In this document: positions 35,416 to 47,112 of the stretch, one piece after another | How positions within the stretch are numbered: the first letter of the stretch is position 1 | Layout of the letters: each line of letters begins with the position of its first letter | Source of the DNA: Sanguibacter gelidistatuariae | GTDB taxonomy: Bacteria; Actinomycetota; Actinomycetes; Actinomycetales; Cellulomonadaceae | Direction of reading: 5' to 3' | DNA length: 64,000 nucleotides | Assembly (NCBI RefSeq): GCF_900096585.1 | Contig: NZ_FMYH01000001.1 | Location: 806,001-870,000, forward strand | Program-made: the position numbers and the translations under genes | Notes under the pieces: model-generated | The model's database searches: none | The model's input: the letters and a program-made list of their open reading frames with translations, nothing else | Told to the model about the DNA's origin: nothing

Positions 35416-36066
35416 CTACTCCTGGTTGAGGTAGTGCAGGACGGCGAGCACCCGACGGTGCGCGTCGGAGTTGACCGGGAGTGACAGCGCGTCGTAGATG
35501 CGTGAGGTGTGCTGCACCACCGCCTTCTCCGTGAGGAAGAGCCTCGCCGCGATCGACGCGTTGCTGCGCCCCTCGGCGACGAGCGCGAGCACCTCCTGCT
35601 GGCGAGCGGTCAGCCGGCCGACGGCGACGTCCGAGAGTCGCGCGCGCGCCACCATCATCGCGACGATGTCGGGGTCGATCGCGGTCCCGCCCGTCGCCAC
35701 CTCGCGCAGGTCCTCCAAGAAGGTGTCGACGTCGGCGATGCGCTGCTTGAGCAGGTACCCCACGCCCCCGGCGCGGTCGCTCAGCAGCTCGACCGCGTAC
35801 CGCCGCTGCACATGCTGGGAGAGCACGACGACGGCCGTGCCTGTGAACTGTGCGCGGATGCGCGCGGCCGCGACGAGGCCTTCGTCGGTGAAGGTGGGAG
35901 GCATCCGGATGTCGGTGACCACCAGGTCCGGACGGTGCGCGGCCACCGACTCCTCAAGGGCGCGGGCGTCGCCGACCGCGTCGACGACGTCAAAGCCGCC
36001 CCCGCCCAGGACCAGCTCCAGGCCGCGTCGCAGCAGCACCTCGTCTTCACCGATGACTACCCGCAT
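35416..36066 (-). CDS. LuxR-type (NarL family) response regulator
   Basis: 216 residues. Receiver domain: VVIGEDEVLLRRGLELVL at the N-terminus, phospho-acceptor Asp in LVVTDIRMPP (about residue 54), switch Ser in VVLSQH and Lys in YLLKQ. A C-terminal LuxR helix-turn-helix follows (LTARQQEVLALVAEGRSNASIAARL). The ATG at 36066 overlaps the end of the kinase gene by ten bases. The pair is a classical two-component system. Likely targets include neighbouring or own genes; none is proven. Confidence 0.93.
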   Translation of the reverse strand: MRVVIGEDEVLLRRGLELVLGGGGFDVVDAVGDARALEESVAAHRPDLVVTDIRMPPTFTDEGLVAAARIRAQFTGTAVVVLSQHVQRRYAVELLSDRAGGVGYLLKQRIADVDTFLEDLREVATGGTAIDPDIVAMMVARARLSDVAVGRLTARQQEVLALVAEGRSNASIAARLFLTEKAVVQHTSRIYDALSLPVNSDAHRRVLAVLHYLNQE

Positions 36067-37871
36067 GGCACCTCCACCTTGATATGAGTCCCCTGTCCGT
36101 GCTCGCTGTCCACGACGAGCGTCCCCCCGAGCACGTCGATGCGCTCGGACATCCCGAGCAGCCCCGAACCGCCGGGGGTGCGCGCGCCACCCCGGCCGTC
36201 GTCGCTCACCTCGATGTGCAGGCTCGCCTCGCGCCGCACGAGGCTCACGCGGATCCGCTGAGCCTCGGAGTACTTGACCGCGTTCGTCAGGGCCTCGGCG
36301 ACGATGAAGTACGCGACGCTCTCGACCACCGGGGAGCACTCGCCGTCGACGACGCCCAGATGGAGCGTCGTCGGGATAGGCATGCGGTCGACGAGGTCCT
36401 CGGCCGCGGCGGACAGCCCCCGCTGGATGAGGGCCGCGGGCATGACCGAGTGCACGAGCCCGCGCAGCTCGGCGGCGGCATCGTCGATCCCCCGCCGCAG
36501 GGCGGTTGCCCGGATGGCGACTTGGTCCCCGCTTCCCAGGCCGGTCGCGCCCGCCATCTGCTGGGCCTCGAGCGCGAGGAGCACGAGCTTGACCTGCAGC
36601 CCGTCGTGCATGTCCTGCGCGATGCGGCGACGCTCCTGGTCAGCGGCCTCCACGAGGCGCTCTCGGGAGAGCTGGAGGGCGTGCCTGCTCGAGCGCAGCT
36701 CGGCCGTGAGCCGCTCACGGTCGAGAGCGATCGCGACCACCCGGCTCGCGGTGCGGGCCAGCTCAGGGTCGGGCATGAGTGCTTCGTCGTAGGAGATCGC
36801 CCCGATCAGGCGGCCGTCCAGCTCGACGACCTCCAGGCCACGGCGCTCACCAGACCGCGCGTCACTGATGTCGACGCCGTCGACGTCGACGAAGGTCGAC
36901 CGGCCGTGCACCCAGAACCACACCTCGATCGAGGGGTCGCCGAGCGTGCGGGCCAGGGCGCTCGCGATCGCGGGCTTCTCGTCGCCGGCCGCCCCGAGCC
37001 ACGCACCGAGCTCCTCGAGCTCGCCCGTGCGCGCGACGCCACCGCGCAGCACTGCCAGCGCGAACGCGACGGGTACGCCGAGGAAGGCCGAGAGCTGGAG
37101 GATGCCGACGGCCTCGGGCCCCCAGTCGAGGAGCGTGCGCACCAGGCGCGTCGAGAACAGCAGGACCGCCATCGCGACGATCCCATAGCCGTACAACGGA
37201 ACCAGGACGCGGCGCTCGAGTCCGGTCGCCTGGCCGAGCCGGATGGCCAAGAGGCCCGCGGTCAGCAGCAGCACCGCGCCGCCGACCGCCGACTGGACGG
37301 CCGTTCCCGCCTCCGCCAGACCAGGTGCGTCCGTGATGATCAGCGTCGGCGCGGGGCCGTCCGCCGACAACATATACGAGGGCATCTGCAGGAAGACGGC
37401 CGTGACGTAGCCGGCGCCCACCGTGAACCTCTCGAGGCTGCCGCGGAGCTCGCCCGTCGGGAACGCAAGCAGGAGGTGCACCAGCACCGCGAGCGGGAGG
37501 CTCGCCCCGATGGTCCCGATGATCACGAACAACGGGATCTCGGTGTTGCCTGCCCCTCCGAGGAAGACGGCGCCCCCGGCGAGCAGGATCAGTGCGCCCA
37601 TCCGGTTGCTCGGACGGTTGTACCAAGCGAGCAGTCCGGCGAGCAGATACACCACAAGATTGATGGGAAACAGTACGAGGACGCCAGACGCCGGGCCGTC
37701 GAGGGGCAGGAGCGCGACGAGCAGGACCGCAAAGAGCAGCCCCGAGACCAGGATCGCCAGGAGCGCCCGATCGAAGGATCGCCGGAGCGGAGAGTGCCCC
37801 GGACCGGGGGAACGCAGCGTGGTGTGCGCCCGACCCCGGACCGCTTCGGTGCTGCTGTCTGTCCGAGCCAT
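36057..37871 (-). CDS. Two-component sensor histidine kinase (HisKA_3 type)
   Basis: 604 residues. About nine membrane helices lie in residues 33-285, with no large extracellular loop. A GAF-like intracellular region (about 290-400) follows. The phospho-acceptor ERRRIAQDMHDGLQVKL (His near residue 421) comes next, then the ATPase N-box EALTNAVKYSEA and G-boxes SDDGRGG and GSGLLGM. The polytopic sensor without an external domain suggests detection of a membrane-associated stimulus. It is divergent from the large InlB-repeat surface protein and coupled to the response-regulator gene. Confidence 0.93.
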   Translation of the reverse strand: MARTDSSTEAVRGRAHTTLRSPGPGHSPLRRSFDRALLAILVSGLLFAVLLVALLPLDGPASGVLVLFPINLVVYLLAGLLAWYNRPSNRMGALILLAGGAVFLGGAGNTEIPLFVIIGTIGASLPLAVLVHLLLAFPTGELRGSLERFTVGAGYVTAVFLQMPSYMLSADGPAPTLIITDAPGLAEAGTAVQSAVGGAVLLLTAGLLAIRLGQATGLERRVLVPLYGYGIVAMAVLLFSTRLVRTLLDWGPEAVGILQLSAFLGVPVAFALAVLRGGVARTGELEELGAWLGAAGDEKPAIASALARTLGDPSIEVWFWVHGRSTFVDVDGVDISDARSGERRGLEVVELDGRLIGAISYDEALMPDPELARTASRVVAIALDRERLTAELRSSRHALQLSRERLVEAADQERRRIAQDMHDGLQVKLVLLALEAQQMAGATGLGSGDQVAIRATALRRGIDDAAAELRGLVHSVMPAALIQRGLSAAAEDLVDRMPIPTTLHLGVVDGECSPVVESVAYFIVAEALTNAVKYSEAQRIRVSLVRREASLHIEVSDDGRGGARTPGGSGLLGMSERIDVLGGTLVVDSEHGQGTHIKVEVPCG

Positions 37872-38027
37872 CCCGCCCCTGTACGTGGTTGTGAGTCCGC
37901 AGGAAGTGCATGCTATCCCCCGATCGTGGCTCGCCGGAGAGGTTCGCGCCCTGGATGCTCGGATGGGTCAAGATTGGCGACCTAGGTACCCTCCGTCGCG
38001 ATGGGGCGGGCGTCTAGCGTCGTGTCT

Positions 38028-41000
38028 ATGCTGCTCACCCGCTTGCCTAGTCGCCTGCCCGGTCGCGCCGATCGACGGTCGTGCCTAGTCGCCGCCGTCC
38101 TCGCAACAGTCCTCGGTCTCGCGGGTGCGCTCACCGCGGTCGCGCTGCCGGCATCGGCCGCGGGTGTGACGACAGTGGCGACCTTTCTGGATCTTGAGGA
38201 TGCCATCGCCGCGGGTGGCACGGTCCAGCTTGGTGCGGACATCGTCGGCACCGGGCTCGTCGTCACCCGCGGCAAGAATGTGACTCTTGACCTCGGTGGA
38301 TATGAGCTGACCGTGATCGGGATCGGCGAGAACGGTCACCCGAACGGCCAGGCAGGCATCGAAGTGGAGGCAGGTGCCTCATTCACCCTCGACGGGTCGG
38401 GGACGCTTCGCGCGAGTGGTGCTTCTGGCTGCGCGGGCATCGGCGGCTGTGAATCGGGGATGGGGACAGTGGTGATCAACAGTGGCACTGTCATCGCCAC
38501 CGGCGGTCAATGGGGGGCAGGGATCGGTACGGGTTCAGATGCGGGAGTGTCGGCAGAGCCCGGATCGGTCACCATCAACGACGGTACGGTGACGGCCACC
38601 GGGAGCTCGACCGGGGGCGCTGGAATTGGTGGCGGTGTGTATGCGGTCGTTCCCGTACTGACGATCAACGGCGGCTCTGTGACGGCAGAGGGCGGAACCC
38701 AAGCCGCTGGAATCGGCTCCGGTTGGGGAGCCGTGGGCCTCCTCGGGAGCATCTCCATCCTCGGCGGTGTGGTGAATGCGCACGGAGAGGGCGTCTGCGC
38801 GCCGGGAATCGGCACGAGCGGTCTCAGTGCGGGCGGCGCATGCAGCTGGGGAATGCCGACCGGCATCACGATCCACGATCCCGCTACCGTGACTGCATGG
38901 ACGTCCAACTCGCGCGGGGTGTCGGAAACGGCCGTGCGCTTCGCCACATATGGCGGAGGTGGGTCCTTCGATAACTCGGGCACGCTCATCATCCCGAGCG
39001 GAAGCGCCTTGGACGTCTCCTACGGTGGCTCAGTCCGCAACACGGGAACCATCCGCGGAGCCATCAGCGGAGAAGTGACCGGCAACAACTTCCTGCTCTC
39101 CTTCGACAGCACCGGCGGAACGGGGGCGCCGAGCGCGGTGCGCGTCTACGCGCCGACGCTGGCGGCAGCCGGGATGCCAGTACCGGCTGCGCCCACCCGC
39201 GCGGGCGCCACATTCACGGGCTGGTCGTCGTCTCCGCTGCCGGGCGCCGGCTCGATGCTCACGACGACCACGCAGCTGTCGACCGCCACCTGGTATGCCA
39301 GCTGGCAGGGTACGTCGCACGCGGTCAACTTTGTCACCGACGGTGGCAGCACCATCGAGCCTGTGTCCGTGCTCGAAGGGGCCACGTTCACGTTGCCGAC
39401 TGCTCCCACCAGGTATGGCTCCATCTTTGCGGGCTGGTACATGGGTCCCACGAGCGGCGTCCTCTGGAAAACAACCACGCCGATCATGGGTCCGACGACG
39501 CTGTACGCGCATTGGATCGCCAACATCTACACAGTGGTCTTCGACACCGGTGCACTGGGTAGCCCGGTCTCGGCGCAGACCGTGCTGCACGGCTCACATG
39601 CGACCTCCCCCGGGATACCGGCCCGTGAGGGTCACTCCTTCGCGGGCTGGTACACGGCAGCGACGGGCGGCACTCCGTGGAACGTGGGCGTGGCCATCGT
39701 GGACCACGCCACGGTGTACGCGCACTGGACCGCGGACGACTACAACATCGAGTTCAACTCCGCCGGGGGAACTCAGGTGGACGGCGTCGTGGTCGCCTAC
39801 GGTCAGCCCCTCACCGAACCCGCCGATCCTGTCCTTGACGGCCACTCACTCGTGGGTTGGTTCGCGGCCGGGTCTGCGACCGCATGGGACTTCGCCGCGG
39901 GCAAGGTCACGGGCCCGACGGTCTTGACCGCACGTTGGACCCTGGACAGCTATGCCGTGACGTTCGACAGCGCGGGCGGCGGCACGGTCGGATCGCAGAC
40001 CATCGAGCACGGGGCACCGCTCGACGAGCCTGAGGCGCCGACCCGCACCGGCTACGAGTTCGTCGGATGGTTCGCTCCCGGTTCCGTGACAGCTTGGAAC
40101 TTCGTCTCCGACACCGTCGTGGGGTCCGTTGCCCTGACGGCGCATTGGTCGGAGCTCACGGCTGTGTCCGTGTCATTGACCCCGAACGTGGTGTCGGTGG
40201 TCTCGGGTGCTGCGGTCACGGTGACGGGCACGCTGGCTCCGGCTGGTGCGACCGGGACCATCGAGTTCTTCGACGGTACGACGTCGCTCGGGTCTGGCAC
40301 CGTGTCCGCAGGGGTCTTCTCGCTGACCACGACGACGATAGGCGTAGGCGACCGCTTGCTGACCGCCGTGTTCACCCCCGCGGACACGCTGTTCGCGGGG
40401 TCGACGTCGGACCCGGTCGGGGTGCGCGTGAACGTCAAGGCCGCCCAGGGGGCCGCTCCGGCCGCCACCACCGACGACCTTCTCGACCTCGCCGGCAGGA
40501 ACGGGTGGCCGGTCCGTCCCGACGGCGCCAGAACTCCGTGGTCTGCCGCCAGGGATAGCTTTGTCGACGCATTCGTCTACTCGACGCCGGTCGCGCTCGG
40601 TGTGCTGCCTGTCGTCAACGGGGTGGTTCAGCGCGGCGCGCTCGTCCTGCCGGCGCTGGCCCCAGGGATTCACCACCTGGTCTTCGTCGGGCAGACCACC
40701 GGGACGGTCACGGTGATCGAGTTCGTCGTTCCTGAGCCGACGCCGGGGTCGAGTCCGTCGCCGAGCCCGAGTCCGACGCCGAGCCCGACGCCGGGCGCAC
40801 CACCGTCGGGCACGCCGACGCCGAGCCCGACGCCGCCCGCTGCGGCCACCCCGAGCGCCGCCCCTGCCGTGGACACGGCGGTCCGGGCCGCCGCGACACA
40901 GCCCGACGCGGACGGGCTCGCCACGACCGGAGCAGGGTCCGTCCCGGCGCTTGTGCTGGCCGGCATCATGATGTTGCTCGGCGTCCTCCTCGTCGCGGCG

Positions 41001-41030
41001 CGATCGCGCCGCCGTCTCGCAGCGAAGTAG
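38028..41030 (+). CDS. Large sortase-anchored surface protein with InlB-type repeats
   Basis: 1000 residues from the ATG at 38028, seven bases after a -10-like TAGCGT (38015-38020). Signal peptide to about residue 45. A beta-helix-like glycine-rich region (about 50-340) carries repeated (V/L)TINDGTVTATG-like units. About five Listeria-Bacteroides (InlB B) repeats follow (about 350-710), each ending in a GW(Y/F) motif and an (Y/T)AHW-type motif. One Ig-like domain (about 715-800) comes next, then a Pro/Ser/Thr linker of PSPTPSP units. The class E-type sorting signal LATTG, a membrane helix and RSRRRLAAK end the protein. It is likely an adhesin or scaffold. Confidence 0.87.
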   Translation: MLLTRLPSRLPGRADRRSCLVAAVLATVLGLAGALTAVALPASAAGVTTVATFLDLEDAIAAGGTVQLGADIVGTGLVVTRGKNVTLDLGGYELTVIGIGENGHPNGQAGIEVEAGASFTLDGSGTLRASGASGCAGIGGCESGMGTVVINSGTVIATGGQWGAGIGTGSDAGVSAEPGSVTINDGTVTATGSSTGGAGIGGGVYAVVPVLTINGGSVTAEGGTQAAGIGSGWGAVGLLGSISILGGVVNAHGEGVCAPGIGTSGLSAGGACSWGMPTGITIHDPATVTAWTSNSRGVSETAVRFATYGGGGSFDNSGTLIIPSGSALDVSYGGSVRNTGTIRGAISGEVTGNNFLLSFDSTGGTGAPSAVRVYAPTLAAAGMPVPAAPTRAGATFTGWSSSPLPGAGSMLTTTTQLSTATWYASWQGTSHAVNFVTDGGSTIEPVSVLEGATFTLPTAPTRYGSIFAGWYMGPTSGVLWKTTTPIMGPTTLYAHWIANIYTVVFDTGALGSPVSAQTVLHGSHATSPGIPAREGHSFAGWYTAATGGTPWNVGVAIVDHATVYAHWTADDYNIEFNSAGGTQVDGVVVAYGQPLTEPADPVLDGHSLVGWFAAGSATAWDFAAGKVTGPTVLTARWTLDSYAVTFDSAGGGTVGSQTIEHGAPLDEPEAPTRTGYEFVGWFAPGSVTAWNFVSDTVVGSVALTAHWSELTAVSVSLTPNVVSVVSGAAVTVTGTLAPAGATGTIEFFDGTTSLGSGTVSAGVFSLTTTTIGVGDRLLTAVFTPADTLFAGSTSDPVGVRVNVKAAQGAAPAATTDDLLDLAGRNGWPVRPDGARTPWSAARDSFVDAFVYSTPVALGVLPVVNGVVQRGALVLPALAPGIHHLVFVGQTTGTVTVIEFVVPEPTPGSSPSPSPSPTPSPTPGAPPSGTPTPSPTPPAAATPSAAPAVDTAVRAAATQPDADGLATTGAGSVPALVLAGIMMLLGVLLVAARSRRRLAAK
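40736..40850 (+). repeat. Low-complexity Pro-Ser/Thr coding repeat
   Basis: Imperfect tandem units of CCGAGCCCGACG type encode the PSPTPSP wall-spanning linker of the surface protein. Such tracts are prone to length change by slippage, which would alter how far the protein reaches from the wall. Confidence 0.7.
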
Positions 41031-41033
41031 CGG

Positions 41034-43875
<2,842 letters not shown>

Positions 43876-43888
43876 GGCGACATAGACG

Positions 43889-43920
43889 AGGGGCCTGGAC
43901 GGTTTGCTGTCCGGGCCCCT
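43889..43920 (+). terminator. Terminator after isocitrate dehydrogenase
   Basis: A 12-bp stem with one G-T pair (43889-43900 with 43909-43920) and an eight-base loop begins 13 bases past the stop. It also faces the acetyltransferase pseudogene arriving from the other side. Confidence 0.7.
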
Positions 43921-43937
43921 CTGCATGGCGAGGTTGT

Positions 43938-44542
43938 TCAATGCTGGGCGACGTAGCCCGTGCGATCGGCCTCGGTGATCGCGCGCAGCACGCGGGCCGG
44001 GTTGCCCGCCGCGATGACGCCGGCCGGTACGTCGCGCGTGACGACGCTGCCCGCACCGATGATCGAGCCGGCACCGATGCTCACCCCCGGCAGGATCGTC
44101 ACGCCGCCGGCGATCCAGACGCCGTCGCCGATCGTCACCGGATGCGCGTCGCATGCTCCCGCGATCCGCTCGCCGAGGTCAAAGGCGTGGTTGGGGGTGT
44201 AGATGCCGACCTTCGGGCCGATGAGCACGTCGTCGCCGATGGTGATGGCCGCACCGTCGAGCATGACGCAGTCGAAGTTCGCCCAGAACCTTTGCCTACG
44301 CGGATGTCTCTGCCGAACTCGCACCGGAAGGTCGGCTCGAAGTTGGCACCCTCACCGGCGGCGCCGAGCACCGCGCGCAGCTGCGCCTCCCGATCGGCCC
44401 GCGGCTGGCCGTACGAGGCGTTGTAGGAGTTCGTCGCGAGCACCGCCGACTGGCGCGCTGAGATGAGCTCGGCCGTGAGGTCGTCGTAGGGGTCGCCGGT
44501 GGCCATGTGGGCGAACTGCTGATGGAGGGGCGAGTAGGTCAT
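43938..44542 (-). pseudogene. Sugar O-acetyltransferase (maltose/galactoside type), frameshifted
   Basis: Read from the ATG at 44542, MTYSPLHQQFAHMATGDPYDD through FRCEFGRDIRVG is in one frame. The continuation RFWANFDCVMLDGAAITIGDDVLIGP to the end (43938) is in another. The break is near 44288-44294: adding one base between GGCAA and AGGTTCTGGG would restore the family sequence. The left-handed beta-helix with hexapeptide repeats is otherwise complete, including HPVTIGDGVWIAGG. So this is either a recent pseudogene or a base-calling error; it should acetylate sugars or related small molecules if intact. Confidence 0.85.
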
Positions 44543-44980
44543 GCCACCATGGTGGCGTCCCGGAACGGCGCATCGCGGGATGTACCGCATCACGCGTCGA
44601 CATCGAGGAGACGGCTCCGTCGCTGGAGAGCGCCACCGCTCGTCAGAAATAGGAGTCGGTCGCCTTGCCTCGCCTCGGCGCGAAGTGACGCGCGGGCGAC
44701 TCGAGCAGACCGCGGGCTTGAATGTTGCGAGCCCGCCCTCGCGGCATCGAAACACGAGCAATCGGGCGCTAAATGAGTCGGACGACCCAAATGTCCGCCG
44801 ATTGCGCACCAAAGTGAACTATTCTCGATTCAGACTTGCCTCTGGACCATCGGCGATGTTTGTGCCTATCCCTGTCCTTGCACCTTCGGTGTTACAAGAC
44901 CAATCAAAAATTGGCGTGCGTATCCTGCACTACAGTACGCAGGCATGTGACTAGAAGGCCTTCTTCAGGCTCAACGCTCT
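44543..44980. other. Intergenic region at the left border of the accessory segment
   Basis: 438 bases with no credible gene. Base composition drops from the GC-rich chromosomal level to a more A/T-rich one from about 44760. This marks the transition into the OLD-nuclease segment. No repeat matching the tRNA-Lys end was found here. Confidence 0.5.
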
Positions 44981-46984
44981 TCAATGGGGAGGACGGCGTG
45001 TCTCACTGTTAGTCATGGTGTTTGCTTCCGTGGACGTCGTAGTGCTCTCGACGCCCAGGGCGACAAGGAGCTGCTTGTTCAAAGCTTTGAGAAGCTCCAC
45101 TCCGCCCTCGCTCAGGGTCGCCCTCTTATTCTCAACTAGCCAGTTGGCGACCGCAACCTTGGAAGGTCCCTTGATCCCCTCGCTTTTGAACCAGTCCTCC
45201 ATCCATTTCGAGACAGAACGGTCGGCTGCGAGTTCGATTGTAGGAAGCTCAGGGAGAACGCTCGCGGCAACCCCTGGATTGCACTCGGGAAGTAATGCTG
45301 CAATAGCGCCTCGATAGTCGCTTGGATCAATGAGATTCTCGATCCCGGGAGCGCCGAGTTCTGCGACGAGGTTCTCGGGCACGCCTGCGACGGTAAGTGA
45401 CTTCTTCAACTTCAATCCACCGTCGTCGCCATCGACAAGATAAGCGACGCGAGCAGCCTCAAGGTCGAGCTTCGGCATGAAGTCTCTTGGAACTTCAGAT
45501 AGACCTGGTGCAACTTGGTAGCGCAGCTCATTCTCGCCAATCGCTGACCGCATCAACGTTGGCAGGAGGATCATCTCGGTTGCGCCTTCTGCCAACACCA
45601 CGAGGCGCGCTGGAGTGAAAGCCGCCGCCGCCGCACCCATCGCGAGCATTAGCGGAGAGAAGCCTGCCGAGCCCTGCCAGAAACTGTTCCTGACGTCACT
45701 GATCTGGAGGTTGTCCTCGCGTGGTACGACCACGCGAATCCCGGTTCCAAGGTCAGGGGGCAGGCATGCAGGGCTGTGGGTTGTATAGATGACTTTGACG
45801 GCATGTTCTTGCATGACGAACATGTTGACGAGATCGGCTTGTGCGTCAATGTGAAGATGATTTTCGGCTTCGTCTATGAGGAGGATGGGCAGTCGATCTG
45901 AGCCGTGCACCTTCAGAAACGCGATCAACGCAACAAACATCCTTAGCCCTGCGCTGCGCTCATCGAACACAGTGACGTTGTCGCCATCCTCCATCAGTTC
46001 TATGCGGAGTTGGTTGCCGTCTAGTTCGATATGAACTGACAGCTTCGACTGCTTCCACGCATCGCCAAAGATCGCATCCATCCGGCTATTGGCCTGAACG
46101 ATTGCTGATCGTCGACGGGCAATATCACCAGTCTGCACGAAGAGAAGAAGTTGAGGCAGATCCAATGACGCGGTGCCTGCGAGGTTCTTAAGTGCGCCTG
46201 GTGGATTGTTGACGAGCGCCTCGTCGAACACGTAGGTCGACTGAATCGAGCGGTCGGCCTCATTGAACAAGATGAAGTCAGGCGTGCGGTTCCAGAGGCG
46301 GGTGCGTGCCGCGCCCCCAGGATCTCCTTGCTCTGCCCAATCAATCACCCCACGGAGTGTCGCGCGTAGCTGCTCGGCGCCCGCATCTTCTTTTAGTGTT
46401 GCCGCGTGAAGTGATCGGGCGGTCTCGACCGCTTCATCTGGAAGTTCGGTCCCCAGTTCAACAATTGCGGTATCGATCGCCTCAATGGTCGCCTGCAATT
46501 CTCTTCGATAGTCGCGCGCTGCGTCGCCCTCTGGATCGGCATATGTCGTATTGGGATCGATCCAGTGATCAATCAGTTGGTCGGCTAGTGAGGAATTCAG
46601 GTGTTCGACCGCCGATTGAAGGGGCTTTACGGACTTTGCAGGCAGGGGAGATAGACCGACGTAGAGGTTTTCTCCATCCGCCGATCGTGAGATCTCGGCT
46701 CGAGTTGGCGGCTCTTGTAGGTGAAGATCGGCAAGCGCATCCTGATCGGATTCTTCAAGGACATAATCGAAGGTGGTGACGCGAGTCTGATCCGTTACCT
46801 CTGTGGCCCGAGAACGTTGAGGAATTGGAACGGCTTCGTCGCTGTGGATGTGTGTGAGAGCCTTCAGGAGTGTTGTCTTCCCGGCTTCATTCGGGCCAAC
46901 GATAGCGATGACCTTCGCGTCAAGGTTGATCTTGGAGTCAACGATGCGGCCGTAGCCGCGGATGCGAGCGGATATGAGCCTCAC
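44981..46984 (-). CDS. OLD family ATP-dependent endonuclease (ATPase-TOPRIM)
   Basis: 667 residues, GTG start. The ABC-type ATPase domain has GPNEAGKTT (30-38), a signature-like DERSAGLRMFVAL and Walker B ILLIDEAENHLH near residue 368, followed by an H-loop STHSP-like TTHSPACLPP. The TOPRIM nuclease domain starts with LVVLAEGATE (Glu near 465) and has the metal-binding VDGDDGG near 518. OLD proteins act in phage defence (P2 Old, Gabija GajA). No helicase partner (GajB-like) is next to it, so it looks like a stand-alone OLD. Lower GC than neighbours suggests transfer. A short upstream ORF overlaps its start. Confidence 0.9.
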   Translation of the reverse strand: MRLISARIRGYGRIVDSKINLDAKVIAIVGPNEAGKTTLLKALTHIHSDEAVPIPQRSRATEVTDQTRVTTFDYVLEESDQDALADLHLQEPPTRAEISRSADGENLYVGLSPLPAKSVKPLQSAVEHLNSSLADQLIDHWIDPNTTYADPEGDAARDYRRELQATIEAIDTAIVELGTELPDEAVETARSLHAATLKEDAGAEQLRATLRGVIDWAEQGDPGGAARTRLWNRTPDFILFNEADRSIQSTYVFDEALVNNPPGALKNLAGTASLDLPQLLLFVQTGDIARRRSAIVQANSRMDAIFGDAWKQSKLSVHIELDGNQLRIELMEDGDNVTVFDERSAGLRMFVALIAFLKVHGSDRLPILLIDEAENHLHIDAQADLVNMFVMQEHAVKVIYTTHSPACLPPDLGTGIRVVVPREDNLQISDVRNSFWQGSAGFSPLMLAMGAAAAAFTPARLVVLAEGATEMILLPTLMRSAIGENELRYQVAPGLSEVPRDFMPKLDLEAARVAYLVDGDDGGLKLKKSLTVAGVPENLVAELGAPGIENLIDPSDYRGAIAALLPECNPGVAASVLPELPTIELAADRSVSKWMEDWFKSEGIKGPSKVAVANWLVENKRATLSEGGVELLKALNKQLLVALGVESTTTSTEANTMTNSETRRPPH

Positions 46985-47112
46985 CGCTGGCCGCCACGGG
47001 ACATGTAGGACCTGCGATTCGCGCCTTCGACTGTGCCGCGCCGATCGTTCGCTACGCGCAAGATCATTCTCTGAAGTACGGGGCGCTGGGTTGTCTCGGT
47101 GGTCGGTGCCAT
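46981..47112 (-). CDS. Small ORF translationally coupled to the OLD nuclease gene
   Basis: 43 codons, MAPTTETTQRPVLQRMILRV and on to MSRGGQR. AGGAG lies seven bases before the ATG, better than any site before the nuclease gene itself. Its TGA overlaps the nuclease GTG (GTGA). The encoded peptide is basic, with seven arginines in the last 26 residues, and has no cysteine or membrane segment. It may be a real small partner protein, or a leader peptide used to load ribosomes onto the nuclease mRNA. No homologue is recognised. Confidence 0.55.
   Translation of the reverse strand: MAPTTETTQRPVLQRMILRVANDRRGTVEGANRRSYMSRGGQR

Noticed and set aside
28329-41030. Large antisense open frames opposite the surface-protein and transporter genes
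   Set aside because: They mirror the codon structure of high-GC genes and lack family motifs or start signals.
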